This document shows, piece by piece, positions 10,316 to 21,094 of a DNA stretch of 64,000 nt; the stretch's first letter is position 1, and every line of letters begins with the position of its first letter. Position numbers and translations under genes: made by a program. The notes beneath the pieces are model-generated. The model had not been told where the DNA came from, did no database searches, and was given only the letters and a program-made list of their open reading frames with translations. Where the stretch lies: contig CM075101.1 of the NCBI GenBank assembly GCA_037576195.1, positions 49,414,001 to 49,478,000 on the forward strand, read 5' to 3'. Origin of the DNA: Phytoseiulus persimilis. Taxonomy: Eukaryota; Arthropoda; Arachnida; Mesostigmata; Phytoseiidae.

Positions 10316-10900
10316 GGCTTCCCACGCTGAACGAACATCCAAACGATTTGTTCTCTTCTTGTTTTCGAGTATCATCCCCCTTCCGGGTTTCCGACTATCG
10401 GGGAGATTCCGCGGACGGCCCTCGAACGATTGCCCTCCGCTCAACCGAATCTCGATTCGCACAAGTAGTCAGAGGTCGGGGCTAAGACGCGTCCGATATT
10501 TGGACGGAATCGCTGGCCGATGCACAACCTCAAATGTCAGGACCAACATTGATTTTTGGTTTCTCAATCACAAGGTGGATAGACTAGGTAGGTGGAACTA
10601 TTAGGTTTGAAGCATTTGAAATCCTCGGACTGTTCTCGTCGTTTCTGCGGCGTTTCCCCACAGTACACTCATCACTGGCGACTGGGGCGTTGTTTCAGGC
10701 CAGCAGGCCGACTGACTGACAGACGGGCGGACTGCGAACAGTGCTCGTCCAACTGAAGACGTGACGCGATTTTAGTTGAACGCTCCCACTCCCGGTTTTT
10801 GCCCTGGCGCTATCGGACACGGAATCCCACGACTTCTGACAAGTGGGGAGTTGAGAGGGACTAGATTCGATCAGCAGAAATGCTTTCGGTGGAGCTCCGC

Positions 10901-11074
10901 TCATTCCACGGTCAGCTCTTCGGGAACTTCAGCGATTTTCAGAGCGGGCGAGGACCCGGCGTCCGAGTCGTTCGCCAAGTCCTCGGTTCTTTCTTGCAAA
11001 CTAGACTTGATCAGGTCCTCCAAGACGCTGACGCCATCCTTCCCGTTGGCGTCGTCGGCGGCTCGGATCGGACT
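10901..11074 (-). CDS. Eip93F: E93 last coding exon
   Basis: Acceptor ctgttccag (read on -) precedes SPIRAADDANGKDG. The exon continues with VSVLEDLIKSSLQERTEDLA and ends EVPEELTVE-stop at 10901. It starts in phase 0, matching the previous donor. A 'L-E-D-L-I-K-S-S' helix followed by an acidic tail fits the C-terminus of E93. Confidence 0.8.
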   Translation of the reverse strand, partial: SPIRAADDANGKDGVSVLEDLIKSSLQERTEDLANDSDAGSSPALKIAEVPEELTVE

Positions 11075-14000
11075 CTGGAACAGAACAGTCATCGATCAGT
11101 CGGTGTGGACGGGGGGGAATCGGGAGGAGGCCGCGCCGATATTTCTCCGGACGGCACCCACCTTCTTCTCGGCACAGCAATCCGAATCTTCGTCTCTGTC
11201 GTTTGTAATGTTTGTTATCACATGTGGAGTGAAGAAGGGTCCCGTCGGAACCTTATTGTCTCCCAGCACACCCCCGAGGGACGGCACTATAGACGAAGCC
11301 CACGGATAGGGTCGCGCGTCGACTGCGGTGGCTGTCAACGAAGCCGGAACGGGACTCGTTGATCTCGGTGCCGACGAAGTCTGAGGCTTCTGAGCTCGCT
11401 TCTTGGGACGGAGAAGATGTCGTTCTTTCACCTGGGGGAATATCGATGACCGAAGCTTTAGTCGGAGCGTCTCCAGACCGTCGTGCGCGACCGACGCCTC
11501 ACGCGGGAGATCGGCAAAATACGAGAACACACTCACTTTATACTCTAGAGTGGAGTGCGGCACTCCGTAAAAAGTTCCTGCGCGATGAACGCTCATCTCT
11601 CCACGTTGCACAGCGTTAACAGCCTGCAGCAAGTTATCGCGGTTGTAATTCCGGTAGCGGCCCCGCTTCGGTCGCACAACCTTACCATCGGCGGACACTG
11701 AAAAACGGAGTCCAGATCCGGTTTAGCGCCGTTTCCATTCATCGGGAGGCGGAGGACGGGCTCTCGACGGCAACGAATTCACTTGAGGGGAAAGTTCGAT
11801 CGACAACGCCATCGCTACTCACTCTGCGGTGCTTTCTTCTGGTTGTTCACTGCGTCCAGGTGCTTTTCGGATTTGACAACATTCTTCGAACTGAGCTGCT
11901 CGCCCACCCCTGGCTGAACGCTACTGTGGAGTTTACTCTCCAAACCCTCCATTCCGAGACCGAGCCCGACTCCCAGACCTCGGAGGCCGCCGAGGACCCC
12001 TCCGATCGCCATCAAGTTTGGGTTTTTTGCCGAATCCTCCAAAAGCCGCTCATGGACTGGGGAGGAATGAAATGTTAGTGAAAGAGCGAGCGAGTTGATT
12101 GATCGTCAAAGCAAGTCCAGAGGTCAGGTCGCGTACCGGAGAACTGCTTGAACAGCTCGGGCACCATGCTCTCGGAGGGCAACATCCCGCTGAGAGCCAT
12201 GTGCTGGATCGAGGTGAGGAAATGCTGGAACATCTGCACGGTTTCCTGCCCGGCCACCGGGGAACCGACGCCGAGCAGCGAGCCGAGACCCAGGGGAGGA
12301 GAACAGGATTCCCCACTCGAGCTGGGCGCGGGCGACGGCAGCGTTCCTTTCTGCGCGATTGTCGACTTCAGGAGCTGACGGAGGCTCTCGGATGCGGCGC
12401 CGTTATTGGTTTTGACGGTCTGTGGCAACAATCAGAAACTTGGTTAATGTTTTGCAACGGCGTGACAGCGGATCCGACGCGAGCGAATCGCAATCGTACG
12501 GCCAGACCCTCGATGGTTTCATGCCAACATCCGATAACCATTACCAGCGAGGGATCGTTGGCTTGTCCGGTCGATCGATATTTAGATTTCAAATCAAGCG
12601 CCAAGAAAGCGATCGAGTTTCGCCACCGTGGCGTTTCTCGCATCATTTTTCTTCTGTTCCCAGTCGGAGAAGCAACGCAAACCAACCTTGGTTTGTCTGT
12701 GAAATCAGCGAAATCGAAGCAAATTTTCGCGGAATCGGTTTCAGTTCCACTGCTGTTTTTTCTCTCATCATCTCCTCTTCCTATTGTGCAGCTGCATGCA
12801 CGAGCTCGCTTTTCGCAAGTGCTGGCCACGGTTCGAACATCGCCCTCGGTTCACGATGTGAAATCCGAAGTTCGGACGGAGCAGCCCGACAAGTGAACGA
12901 CTTCGAGGGATCGAACTGCGGGCGAACGACGTCGGTTCGACATGGCTGCGGAATGTCATTGAAAGACGTTTGGAAGGATCTCCATCGCGAGCGGATCGCC
13001 GTGAGCCGAGGAACTCCCGGCCTGACTCGTATCGAGAACGTCCGAAGATTTGTTCCGCGAGCGGTTCATTCACTGTGAGCGGGGAGAGGTCCAATCCAAA
13101 CCGATCGATACAGGTGACTAGTTAGCGTCTTTGGGCGACACGAACAGCGTCAAACTTCACCGACGACTTGATTATCACGCCAAATCGTCATCCAATCTGG
13201 CAGCGACCGGGGTCGCGGAGGAATCACGTCCTCGAGGGGCATCGCGCGGTGGCGATTGGATTTCGCGATGTTCGGTCGTGTCTTCCGAAATAGTTCGCTA
13301 ATCGATGATTATTATTCCCGAACTAGATTTCTTCTGCTGAGCTCATATCGCAACTTTCGTTACAGCCTGTGTAAAACGAACCGTGCTGGCAGCTGTTGTT
13401 GGTTAGTTGACCCAAAGACGGCGACGGCATTGTTCTGGTCGTATTGGGGGCCACCCGGAGTCGGGTTTTGGAAAGTTTTGTTTTTTTATGGTTGATTTGC
13501 TACAACGAAATGTTACAGGTTTGCCATTGAATCGGGGCATACGCGTGATATTTTGCCGCGGCCGGTTGTCGTTATCCGCGTATCGGCTTTTGGAAAGAGC
13601 GCCGCTCAATTCTGGTGCTGGGCACGGGGTCGAACGTCAGCTTCTGCGGTAGGTTTCTAGACGATTCGGTTCACACAAAGCTCTGTGATATTGCCCGTTC
13701 TCACGTCAGATTTGGTTTTCCGCGCTCATTGAGAGCCTTTCGGCATTCTGACGGAATTCATTCTGCTCGCGATCGTTCTCGCCCACCCTGAGCTCCGGAA
13801 CACTCACCTCCGCCGCGGAGTCGAAGTCGTTTTGCGAAGCTCCCAAATTGCTCTCGGCTTGCTCGATTTTTCGTTTGTCGTTGGCCAGCTTGTAGACCTT
13901 GTTCCTGAGGGTGGATCTCGGGATTCCGTAGATCACCGCTGCCCTCCGCGTGCCCAGCTTCCCGGCCTGGATGTCCCGCAGCGCGGCCTGAAGCTCTTCT

Positions 14001-15921
14001 TCAGTGTAGGTTCGCTTCTGGGGAACTCCGGTCAGGAGGGTGGGCAGCGCATGCAGCTGACTTTGAACAGGTATGGCCGGCACGGGAGTCGCTGGGGGCG
14101 TTGTCGTCCGCACGGGCGAGGACACCCCCGAAGTGGTCGAAGTAACGCTATCCGAAGATTTTCGCTTCAGTCTGCGGATCGTACAGAAATATATCGGTCA
14201 TACATTGCGCTGCCGTCGATCTGGCTCGATTTTGCCACCGGGAAGAAACGCCTGTTGGGAACGGACTCTCGACGAACTTACGAAATTGATCCCCCGCTAG
14301 TTGTGGAGTGTCCACTGCTATCGGGAGAAGATCGATTCAAACTCAAATCTAAGGGCTGATCCTCGCTTCCACTGTCAGTTACGTCGAAGTTGCTAATATC
14401 AGTGTTGGGCCAGTTCGATCCTACAACTAAAAACGATTCCGGTCAGTCGAGGCACTCGAGTCGAGATTCGGGACGTCGGAGGCTCGTGGCGAGGGCATAC
14501 CCATCGTAATCTGAGGGACGATTCCGTCGACGTCCATCTTCTCGTCCTGCGCGCTGGCCTCACTTCTCTTACAGGTGACCACCGGCGGCCGCTGCTGTAG
14601 TTGGTGGAGGTAGCTGGCGAGAGAAAAAGGCGATCGCGTTACGCAGGCCTCGTTCGAACCGGCTTCTCCTAGCTGGGAGCTCTCGGACGGACTCCAGTCT
14701 TCAAGAGATTCGCGCCGGTCTAAACCTGCAAATGAACGGAAACGTCGGCTTCAGAAAAGGCTTAGTAAGTTTCTGTCGATGAATTGAAGACACCGGAGAG
14801 CTCAGAATCGGAATGCAGCAAACCAGCCGTTGTTGCACACTTGGACGGCTGCAGCGACGGACGCTCGAATTCAGTTCTTCACGACAAAGACGATCAAACC
14901 TGTCCGTTGGGATTCCCCGCTGAGCCGATCGCGAACGCGATGACCAGACGGTCAAAGAGTCAGACGAGAAAATGTCTTTTGTGAATATTTTCTACGGTTC
15001 TTCCAGTTTATCTCTTCATAGAATCTAATTGATCACATCTGTTTCCTCTCGCACAAGGCTGTTTGGAGCACGCTGCTTGATCAATGTTCACTACCAGTGA
15101 AGCTTAAAAGCAAGCTCTTGAAAAGCCCAGTGATCTAGACGTAGTGATGGTCAGCCAGCTTCTGTAACCGAAGACAAGCGCTCTCATGGAAGCGGTTATT
15201 CGAACGTTGGAAGTTGACGACGTCGCCGCTGCCGCAGTCTCTGCGCACCTTCGGATCCAGTTCCGAATGGATGCTTAACTATTACGGACAGAAGACTCCT
15301 CGAAGGTCGTCTGAGAGATTTTTCATCTACGACGAGAATCACGATCCAGCGTTTCCTCGCTGGACGTATTGTTTCTTTGAAAACGTAGAATGAGTGGTTT
15401 TCCGACGCTCTGAATCGTGAATGAGGATCAGACGGTGTCCCAGTCAGAGCGATGATAACAACGAGGGCTACGGACAATGCAAATCCGCCTCTTCTCCCCG
15501 ACGAAAGCTGAGAACAGAGAAACTGATAAGCCGATGTGAGAATTCGTGTAAATTCCAGCCCGTAGCTGACGCCTGCCGCCGACTCGCACCGTGATTGAGA
15601 ACAACTCATATAAATATTTGAATCACTCGACTCAGCGTGCACGGCGTGTGACTCACGCAAAGCCTTATTCGCTGAGATACGTTTCGGTCTCGGAACTAGC
15701 ATTCGCCACTCGACCTTTCGACTCAGGCATTGCTCAAAGAGAGTCGGGTTCCGAAAAGTCTCACCTGCCATGGAGTGCGGGAACGATCCGATCCTGGGGG
15801 ATGTTCCCCACAGGCGGAAGGCTCTGGTGCAAGCTCCGGGCGAGGAATTTCCTCGACCTGGCGGTCGAGAAGGAATCCTGGGCGATTCCTCTCATTGGGA
15901 TACGGAGGCGCGACGAGTGCA
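10901..15921 (-). CDS. Eip93F: E93 / Mblk-1 transcription factor (Eip93F orthologue), C-terminal exons; 5' end not found
   Basis: This is a nuclear DNA-binding factor of the E93/LCOR family. In insects E93 is induced by ecdysone and drives adult differentiation and programmed cell death. Reading down the - strand: a PLDLS CtBP-corepressor motif in exon 14282-14420; a first pipsqueak helix-turn-helix (YTEEELQAALRDIQAGKLGT, then RRAAVIYGIPRSTLRNKVYK) in 13808-14171; a nuclear-receptor box (SESLRQLLKST, containing LRQLL) in 12137-12419; and a second pipsqueak domain (RPKRGRYRNYNRDNLLQAVN, then AVQRGEMSVHRAGTFYGVPH) in 11537-11697. Ten exons, two of them tentative, give about 687 codons with all phases consistent. 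Insect homologues are longer, and no start Met was found, so N-terminal exons lie further right. The domain order matches the family. Confidence 0.9.
11162..11431 (-). CDS. Eip93F: E93 exon after second HTH
   Basis: Acceptor attcccccag precedes VKERHLLRPKKRAQKPQ, which is the conserved continuation after LEYK in E93 proteins. A Ser/Pro/Thr-rich, disordered stretch follows. The donor GTGGGT comes after CCAEKK, phase 0 to 0, 90 codons. An unspliced reading would continue to a stop at 11096; the spliced form is preferred because it adds the E93-like tail. Confidence 0.85.
11537..11697 (-). CDS. Eip93F: E93 exon with second pipsqueak-type HTH (RHF2)
   Basis: Acceptor ccgtttttcag is followed by the rest of an ATG codon split across the junction, then SADGKVVRPKRGRYRNYNRD. 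The helix-turn-helix RGEMSVHRAGTFYGVPHSTL ends with EYK at donor GTGAGT. This domain is almost invariant in E93/Mblk-1 and is the strongest identifier of the gene. Confidence 0.95.
11823..12056 (-). CDS. Eip93F: E93 inter-domain exon (Gly/Leu-rich)
   Basis: Acceptor tccccag precedes VHERLLEDSAKNPNLMAIGG. The exon has a Gly/Leu-rich run (GVLGGLRGLGVGLGLGMEGL) and ends in KKAPQ plus one base at donor GTGAGT. Phase 1 on both sides matches the neighbours. The Gly-Leu repeat is low-complexity and of unknown role. Confidence 0.8.
12137..12419 (-). CDS. Eip93F: E93 exon with nuclear-receptor box LRQLL
   Basis: Acceptor ttgccacag precedes TVKTNNGAASESLRQLLKST. The LxxLL core fits the nuclear-receptor interaction motif described in E93/LCOR proteins. 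A helical stretch, VQMFQHFLTSIQHMALSG, follows. The donor GTACGC leaves phase 1. Confidence 0.88.
12420..13807 (-). other. E93 intron, long (1,388 bases)
   Basis: Flanking exons are both phase 0 and join cleanly, so no further exon is required here. It is more than ten times longer than the neighbouring E93 introns (68-125 bases). Open frames of up to 265 codons on the + strand at its left edge are shadows of the E93 exon or random; I see no other feature. Confidence 0.6.
13808..14171 (-). CDS. Eip93F: E93 exon with first pipsqueak-type HTH (RHF1)
   Basis: Acceptor gatccgcag precedes LKRKSSDSVTSTTSG and a Thr/Pro-rich linker, then QKRTYTEEELQAALRDIQAG with the helix-turn-helix AAVIYGIPRSTLRNKVYKLA. 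The exon ends AAE at donor GTGAGT, phase 0. This is the first of the two HTH_psq domains of E93/Mblk-1. Confidence 0.95.
14282..14420 (-). CDS. Eip93F: E93 exon with CtBP-binding motif PLDLS
   Basis: Acceptor tagttgtag precedes GSNWPNTDISNFDVTDSGSE, followed by DQPLDLSLNRSS. P-L-D-L-S is the canonical CtBP corepressor-binding motif and is present in E93/LCOR proteins. A Ser-rich tail ends at donor GTAAGT in phase 2. Confidence 0.88.
14501..14725 (-). CDS. Eip93F: E93 upstream exon
   Basis: Acceptor catttgcag precedes LDRRESLEDWSPSESSQLGE. The exon later contains YLHQLQQRPPVVTCKRSE and KMDVDGIVPQITM, and its donor GTATGC leaves phase 1, completing a Gly codon with the PLDLS exon. An apparent 29-base intron inside it was rejected because the frame is open through it. 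Confidence 0.75.
14794..14848 (-). CDS. Eip93F: Tentative E93 upstream exon
   Basis: On the - strand, PSKCATTAGLLHSDSELS ends at donor GTGTCT in phase 1, which joins correctly to the next exon. The 68-base intron has a good branch-site candidate (cttactaag). The acceptor (gtcgctgcag) is weaker, and there is no similarity I can confirm. Confidence 0.45.
15765..15921 (-). CDS. Eip93F: Tentative E93 upstream exon
   Basis: A frame of 52 codons (ALVAPPYPNERNRPGFLLDR then QVEEIPRPELAPEPS and SDRSRTPWQ) lies between acceptor taattgtcgcag and an ideal donor CAG|GTGAGA. It ends in phase 0, matching the next exon, and its 5' side is phase 2. The opposite strand is also open, so the strand call rests on the splice signals. 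Confidence 0.4.
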
Positions 15922-16322
15922 CTGCGACAATTATAGGCGAAAATGGATTTCCGCAACCGGGCACCATCGGAAGCTTTCAAGTTCATGCAATAAAAGGAAA
16001 CCAATCACAATGGAGATCTCGGCAGAGACCATAAGGTCTCCTTCGCCGTCCTCATGAATCGAGAGGGAATACAGAGAGACAATTGGCGCTGCAGCCGATT
16101 CCATTGGCGGGCCGCCGTTGGTTGTGATGAAGCGAGGAAGCAGATTGATGGGGAGATAAGTAGAAATCCCAGACACCCGGGCAGGCAGCGAAAGATAGAG
16201 AACAGTTCGATATTGCGTAACCTGGGCGCGGGTTTGGCTGTCTTGCCGTGGAGAAATGTCGAGCCTTCCGGAGCCAAAAAATATGCCTCGACGATACATT
16301 AGCGTCGTCTCACGCCTTACAG
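15922..16322. other. No confident gene
   Basis: Open frames exist on both strands. One - frame containing PIVSLYSLSIHEDGEGDLMV is coding-like, but its donor phases do not join the tentative E93 exon at 15765-15921. Confidence 0.3.
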
Positions 16323-16435
16323 CGCAGATGCGGAGCTCCGAACAACAAACTATCCAAACTATTCAAGTCGACAACCAGAAAAAAACCAGCCGGTGCCGGG
16401 GCTTCAGGAAGTGGTCAGCCGGTCTTCGCAGCCCG
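16323..16435 (+). CDS. Candidate exon of an unidentified gene
   Basis: The acceptor cgccttacag and a near-consensus donor (CG|GTAAGA) bound an open phase-0 frame: RRCGAPNNKLSKLFKSTTRK followed by KPAGAGASGSGQPVFAA. It ends in phase 2. Composition is coding-like, but I recognise no family, and no upstream exon was found. Confidence 0.25.
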
Positions 16436-16709
16436 GTAAGAATATCTCTTGCGTCGATTCAGAGCAAGTCCAACGGTCGAGAGGAAACAAAAGACTTTAT
16501 CAGAGCCGGGCATTGTCTTCGTTAGTGCGCGCCGGGAATGCGTATTCGTTCGGGATCCTACATGAATGACTCGTGTCGTGAGCAAGTCCCGTTAAAGTTC
16601 AGCGCGGACCCGTTCAGACAGAAGATTTCAATAGCCACTTGCATCGCGTCAAGCAGTTCGCTGATCGATTTGTTTGTGCATGCATGTGATTTTGTATGAC
16701 AATCGACAG

Positions 16710-16791
16710 AGCAGTGGAGGAAGGCCAGAGCGAAAGCTCCGCTGTTGCCAGAACTTCATTCGACCGCGATGAAATTCATAGAGGACAATAA
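16710..16791 (+). CDS. Candidate terminal exon paired with 16323-16435
   Basis: Acceptor caatcgacag is followed by one base that completes the split codon, then AVEEGQSESSAVARTSFDRD and EIHRGQ-stop. The phase matches the previous candidate exon across a 274-base intron. No family was recognised and no AATAAA is close by, so this may be chance. Confidence 0.22.
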
Positions 16792-19700
16792 TGTCAATGC
16801 TTCCGATATTGATTCATTGTGCGAAGCGAACTTTCTGAGGCCAATGTCAGGAATATTCGGATTTCGCCGCCCGAGAACCCTTCTGGGATCGATATCACAT
16901 TCCAACCGAAGTTTTCATCCAGGAAGCGACCGCGGCGGCTGTGCGTTGGAACCGAAAAAAGCTCCTCGAACCAATATCGGATCCGTCGGTCGTGATCGTG
17001 GTGCGTGTTGTGGTTTTCCTCGGAGCCATGCATTCAAGGCGTTCACCCCTTTTGAAGGCCAAAGTGGGAAAAAAAAATTAATTAGATGAGCATGAAAACA
17101 ATTTCGTGGACTAACCAATACGGGATAGATCAACGACAGGGCGTTCGATGTTCGCTCCGATGGAAAGTCAGCCGCGATCATCGAATGAGAATCGCTGCAA
17201 TGTTTTGTTTTAGGGCCAAGGATGAACCGGGAGGCGTGGGTCCTCGCGTTGGTTAGAACGACGAACGAACGAATAGCTAACGCCGCGAAGGCTGCTCGTG
17301 GCTCGTTAGCCGCCGCCGCTGCTGCTTGGCTTGAATCGGTCGGAAACAAACCGCGTCGCAGCGTACACTAACCAAGGTGAAACAAATTTGGTTAATCGAC
17401 GCACGATGTACAATCGTCGTACATTTCAACGCGAGGACACTGTAATTCTTCGACACCCGGAAAGCATCTTTCTTGTGACAGTCGGTCGTTGGAGTTTCGG
17501 GAGGGGTAAGAGACGAGCCAAACGCGAATTCGGATGAGCGCGATTTCGGTCATCGCGCCGTTTTGATCGGGAGTGCACTTTGTCCAACTGATTCTCGATT
17601 CGCGGCTCCCTCTGCCGGTTGGTTCTTGCTTGCGGTGGAAGCGCGCACGCGAAAAATCAGACAAAATTTTCATCCAGAGAATATTTTCCTGTGATAGTCA
17701 ACCGGTGTTTCTCGAGTACTCGAAGATTGCGACAAGCAAGAAGTGTAGGTTCGATTGGGTCGCTCGTCGGTTCATCAACATATAATGGCCGGATCGAGAA
17801 CGCTTCCGCCATATGCTCCGATCAATCCGAAAACCCATAAAAATAACCACATATTGGGGCGTCCGGTCAAGTATGCTCGAGACAATTTGCACCCCGTGAG
17901 GCACCGTCATCCAAATAAATATGCAGATATGTCTGCAAGGACGAATTTATGCCATGTGCGACCTCAACGGCGATAATTGCGAGGAAATCGCTTCAAAATA
18001 GAGTAATTTTCTGCCTCCCACGACCGCTGGAATGCTTGTAGTTAACGGTGTGTATGTGTGCGCGCACTTTTTCCTGTATCCCTGAATATTCGGAATTCGT
18101 TAACGCAAATCAAGCACTGTCCGTGAAGTACCGAATCGTTCTGCGTCCCGTCTCCTCGGTTCAACTTCGAGACCTGTGGGTGACGACGCGTTTCCACCGG
18201 AGAAATCTGAGCCGAAGAGGAACACTGCGACGACGCCCAACGAACTCTAAACGTTGAGAGCGCTGAGCACGAAGACTGCGGCTCAATACTCCGCGATTTC
18301 ACGCGAGATAATACGAACTCCGCTAAGACCGAGACTTTCTGACGTCTGTCGAAGTTCACTCCCTCTTCCTCCTCGAGCACTATCATCCATTCGACGCGGA
18401 CAGCGGAAATTCGAAACGTAATAGTAGAAACTCGAAACTGTGCGATAATGACAGCCGAATGGGAAAAAATGCGGTCGCGACTCGCGCTCATTCATGGCTA
18501 CGAATCGATCGAATCGGAATTCCCGTTGCATTTGCTGAGGTTTCCGCGCGGGAGAAGCGAAGTTCCGCAGCGAGTCCGCGTTCGGGAGGAGAAGAAGTTC
18601 CGCTGAGAGAACAGTCAAGACGTGGCGCCACAAACACTGCGCTGAATCGAGAGTTCTCGGGCACCGAGCTCTCCGACGAAACGAGCGGAAAAGCGCCCTC
18701 TTTCCGTGGGGCTCAATCAAGTGAAAAAACATCGAATGTATGTAACTTGAGCGGGTCCAGTCATCTTCCTGCTCCCATAGACGTTCGCTCATTGTATCTG
18801 TTTATCCATCGAGATTCTCTCCCGTTTTTCTTATTTGTCTTCCTTCCCCTTTGTTCTCGCGCTCGCTGGCATAGCGGCTGCGAGCCGCCGCGGCACAGAC
18901 AAAACCGGCGGCAAAGCGTCGTCAGATATACGGACCGACAGAGCCTCGTATGAGTTGGGGTGTCAAGTTTCGCGACGCGAGAATTATGCTTCGTTCCGAC
19001 AACGAACTTCTCTGGATCAACAACAAGGTCGCTTCTGTACTTGCCGCTCGATCGGTTCTTTCAGCAACGTCGAGATATCCACCCGAACGCTTCTCAGTTG
19101 TTCGCGCAGGACCGACACCACAATCGCGAAACACGGTCACATTCTGTTCCCCAGACGAATAATCGAGTCGATGATCGATTAGAACTCGCTATAAACTAAG
19201 CATGGCGTTCGGTATCGGATTTTCCATCAGAGCGTTTCGGGTTACATCCTGATCAAGGAGCAACAACCAATTCCTAAAATGCTCCAGGAGTTTTCTGAGA
19301 TGCTCGCCATCACCGCACAGGTCTCGGACCGCTCGGCAGGAAGAAAAAAGGGCTCGAATCGCAGGAGAGTACCGCCCGGTTATGACTCACTTGCGTCTCC
19401 CCGATTTTCCCACGCTTCAGTGCTTTCCAAGCGAATCCACACACGGACTCCGAAATACAGCTCGAAGTAAATTCGCGCGCTTTTCCACTGCACCTTCCTC
19501 CCAACGGACTCAGGTGCGACGACTCACCACGGGAGACACTCAAGCCATCTGAACGATTGTTGGACGCATATTACAAGGGTTGGATGCAAACGCAGACGGA
19601 TCCTTTAGATTCACTCGCGCCCTCGCATCCTCGGATCGGTTAGCATTAAGGGATGGAATGTCTTGAAGAGCACGCCTTGAGCACGCTCCCGAATTCGAGC

Positions 19701-21073
19701 ATTGCTCTGAGCTTCTATTACCGTGAGTTCCTAAACGAATTCCCCATGTGACCTTTAGATCACGGCGAAATATTTACCATCGCTGGATTGCGGGATCAAG
19801 CGCCCGTTCGCTGCGGCATTCTTCGTCTCTCGGCGTTATTGTTTCTGTTCCGTCGTTCGGATCCGTTTTAAGGAGAGGCGGATAGAAACAATATTTCTAA
19901 ATTCGTTCGACAGTCGTCCTCGGTTCCGGCTCCCCTGTCTCAGTTGTTCTCGTCCGTGGACCGGAAATTCGACGAATCGAAACGCTCAGGAGCCAGGCAT
20001 TCTTTCGAGGCGGTTTCCAGGTCGGAAAGAGCGATGACGGGCGCGGAGACGGCTCATCGGTGCGCCCGAATATCCCGAGGCGTCCGATACCTTGGAAGCA
20101 GAGGGGATCGTCCACATCGCTTCCTCGATCTCGATTGTTACGCGTTTGGTGGAGAGTTTCAGATACTCAATCACACCGGAAGAGCAATTTTAGAAGAGGC
20201 CGGTCGCGGTCAGAGGTCCTCGCTCGGTCACACCGTGGTAAAGCTCGAAGGCGCCCGAATTTACGAGTTTTGCAGAACGTAGTTAGGAGGACGCAATCTC
20301 TTCCGTCTTCTTCTTTTTCCCCCGCGAGTCTGCCGCCGCCGAGTTCTCGTGGTAACAGCCAAGGACTCTTGACGGCCTTCACCTTGTATGATAAAGTGGC
20401 GGCGGCAGCGCGCTATCTCAACGACAGTCTCTCCGTAATACACAGCAGCCGGTCGCAACCCAATAACGGCAGTGCAGCTCCTCCATTCACGACTCAAGGC
20501 CGCCGGTGTCCCAAAAACACGTGGCGGAAAAATTTGCTGCTTAGATGCATCGAGATCAACTGATCTTAATCTCAGTTCCTGAGAGGTGTCTCGATTCAGA
20601 ACGAGCGAGCCGAACAATCGCCGCCGACTCCCTCTCCTCCGGATTCAATCGTACTCGCACGAAAACCTTTGTGTAACCGTAATACTCATTGCGAACGGTC
20701 TGCCTGCCTTCTTCGAATTCCAATACCCCGTCTCCGTTCATTGCGAGGGCGAAGTTCAGTCGATCGCAGCAACTTCGAAGACGACTACGACCAGGAGAAC
20801 ATTCCCGAGAAATCAAACGAGACCAAGAGGGAGGAACAACGTTTCCCGAGAGTCCAGGAGGCTGCCGTGAGGTCTCGTGCACCATGCGGCGGCACCGTTG
20901 CGTGAGAGTCGGGCTCGCACGCGTTGAGCTTTCCAGATGCCGAAGGTCCGATTACCGGTGTCATTGATTCTCTGAGATTCGGTCGAATTGCAACACCATC
21001 AAATCCTCAGTCTCCGTCAGTGCATCATTGAGTACGAGACAAAACTGGTCTATAATGAACTGACGGAGCAAGT

Positions 21074-21094
21074 GGGGGGGGGGGGGGGGGGGGG
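21074..21094. repeat. Poly-G tract, 21 bases
   Basis: An uninterrupted run of 21 G on the + strand. Such a long run is prone to length error in assembly and to length polymorphism. Confidence 0.95.

Noticed and set aside
12099-13078. Long + strand frames (265 and 218 codons) opposite E93
   Set aside because: They overlap the firm E93 exon 12137-12419 on the other strand and show no recognisable domain; they are shadow frames and intronic chance.
14614-14642. Possible 29-base intron inside the E93 exon 14501-14725
   Set aside because: The frame is open straight through and keeps the same phase, and 29 bases is below a workable intron size.
20556-20905. Protein-like frames on both strands (for example NGDGVLEFEEGRQTVRNEYY on -, VDRSNFEDDYDQENIPEKSN on +)
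   Set aside because: Both strands look equally plausible, no splice pair or domain supports either, so neither is called.
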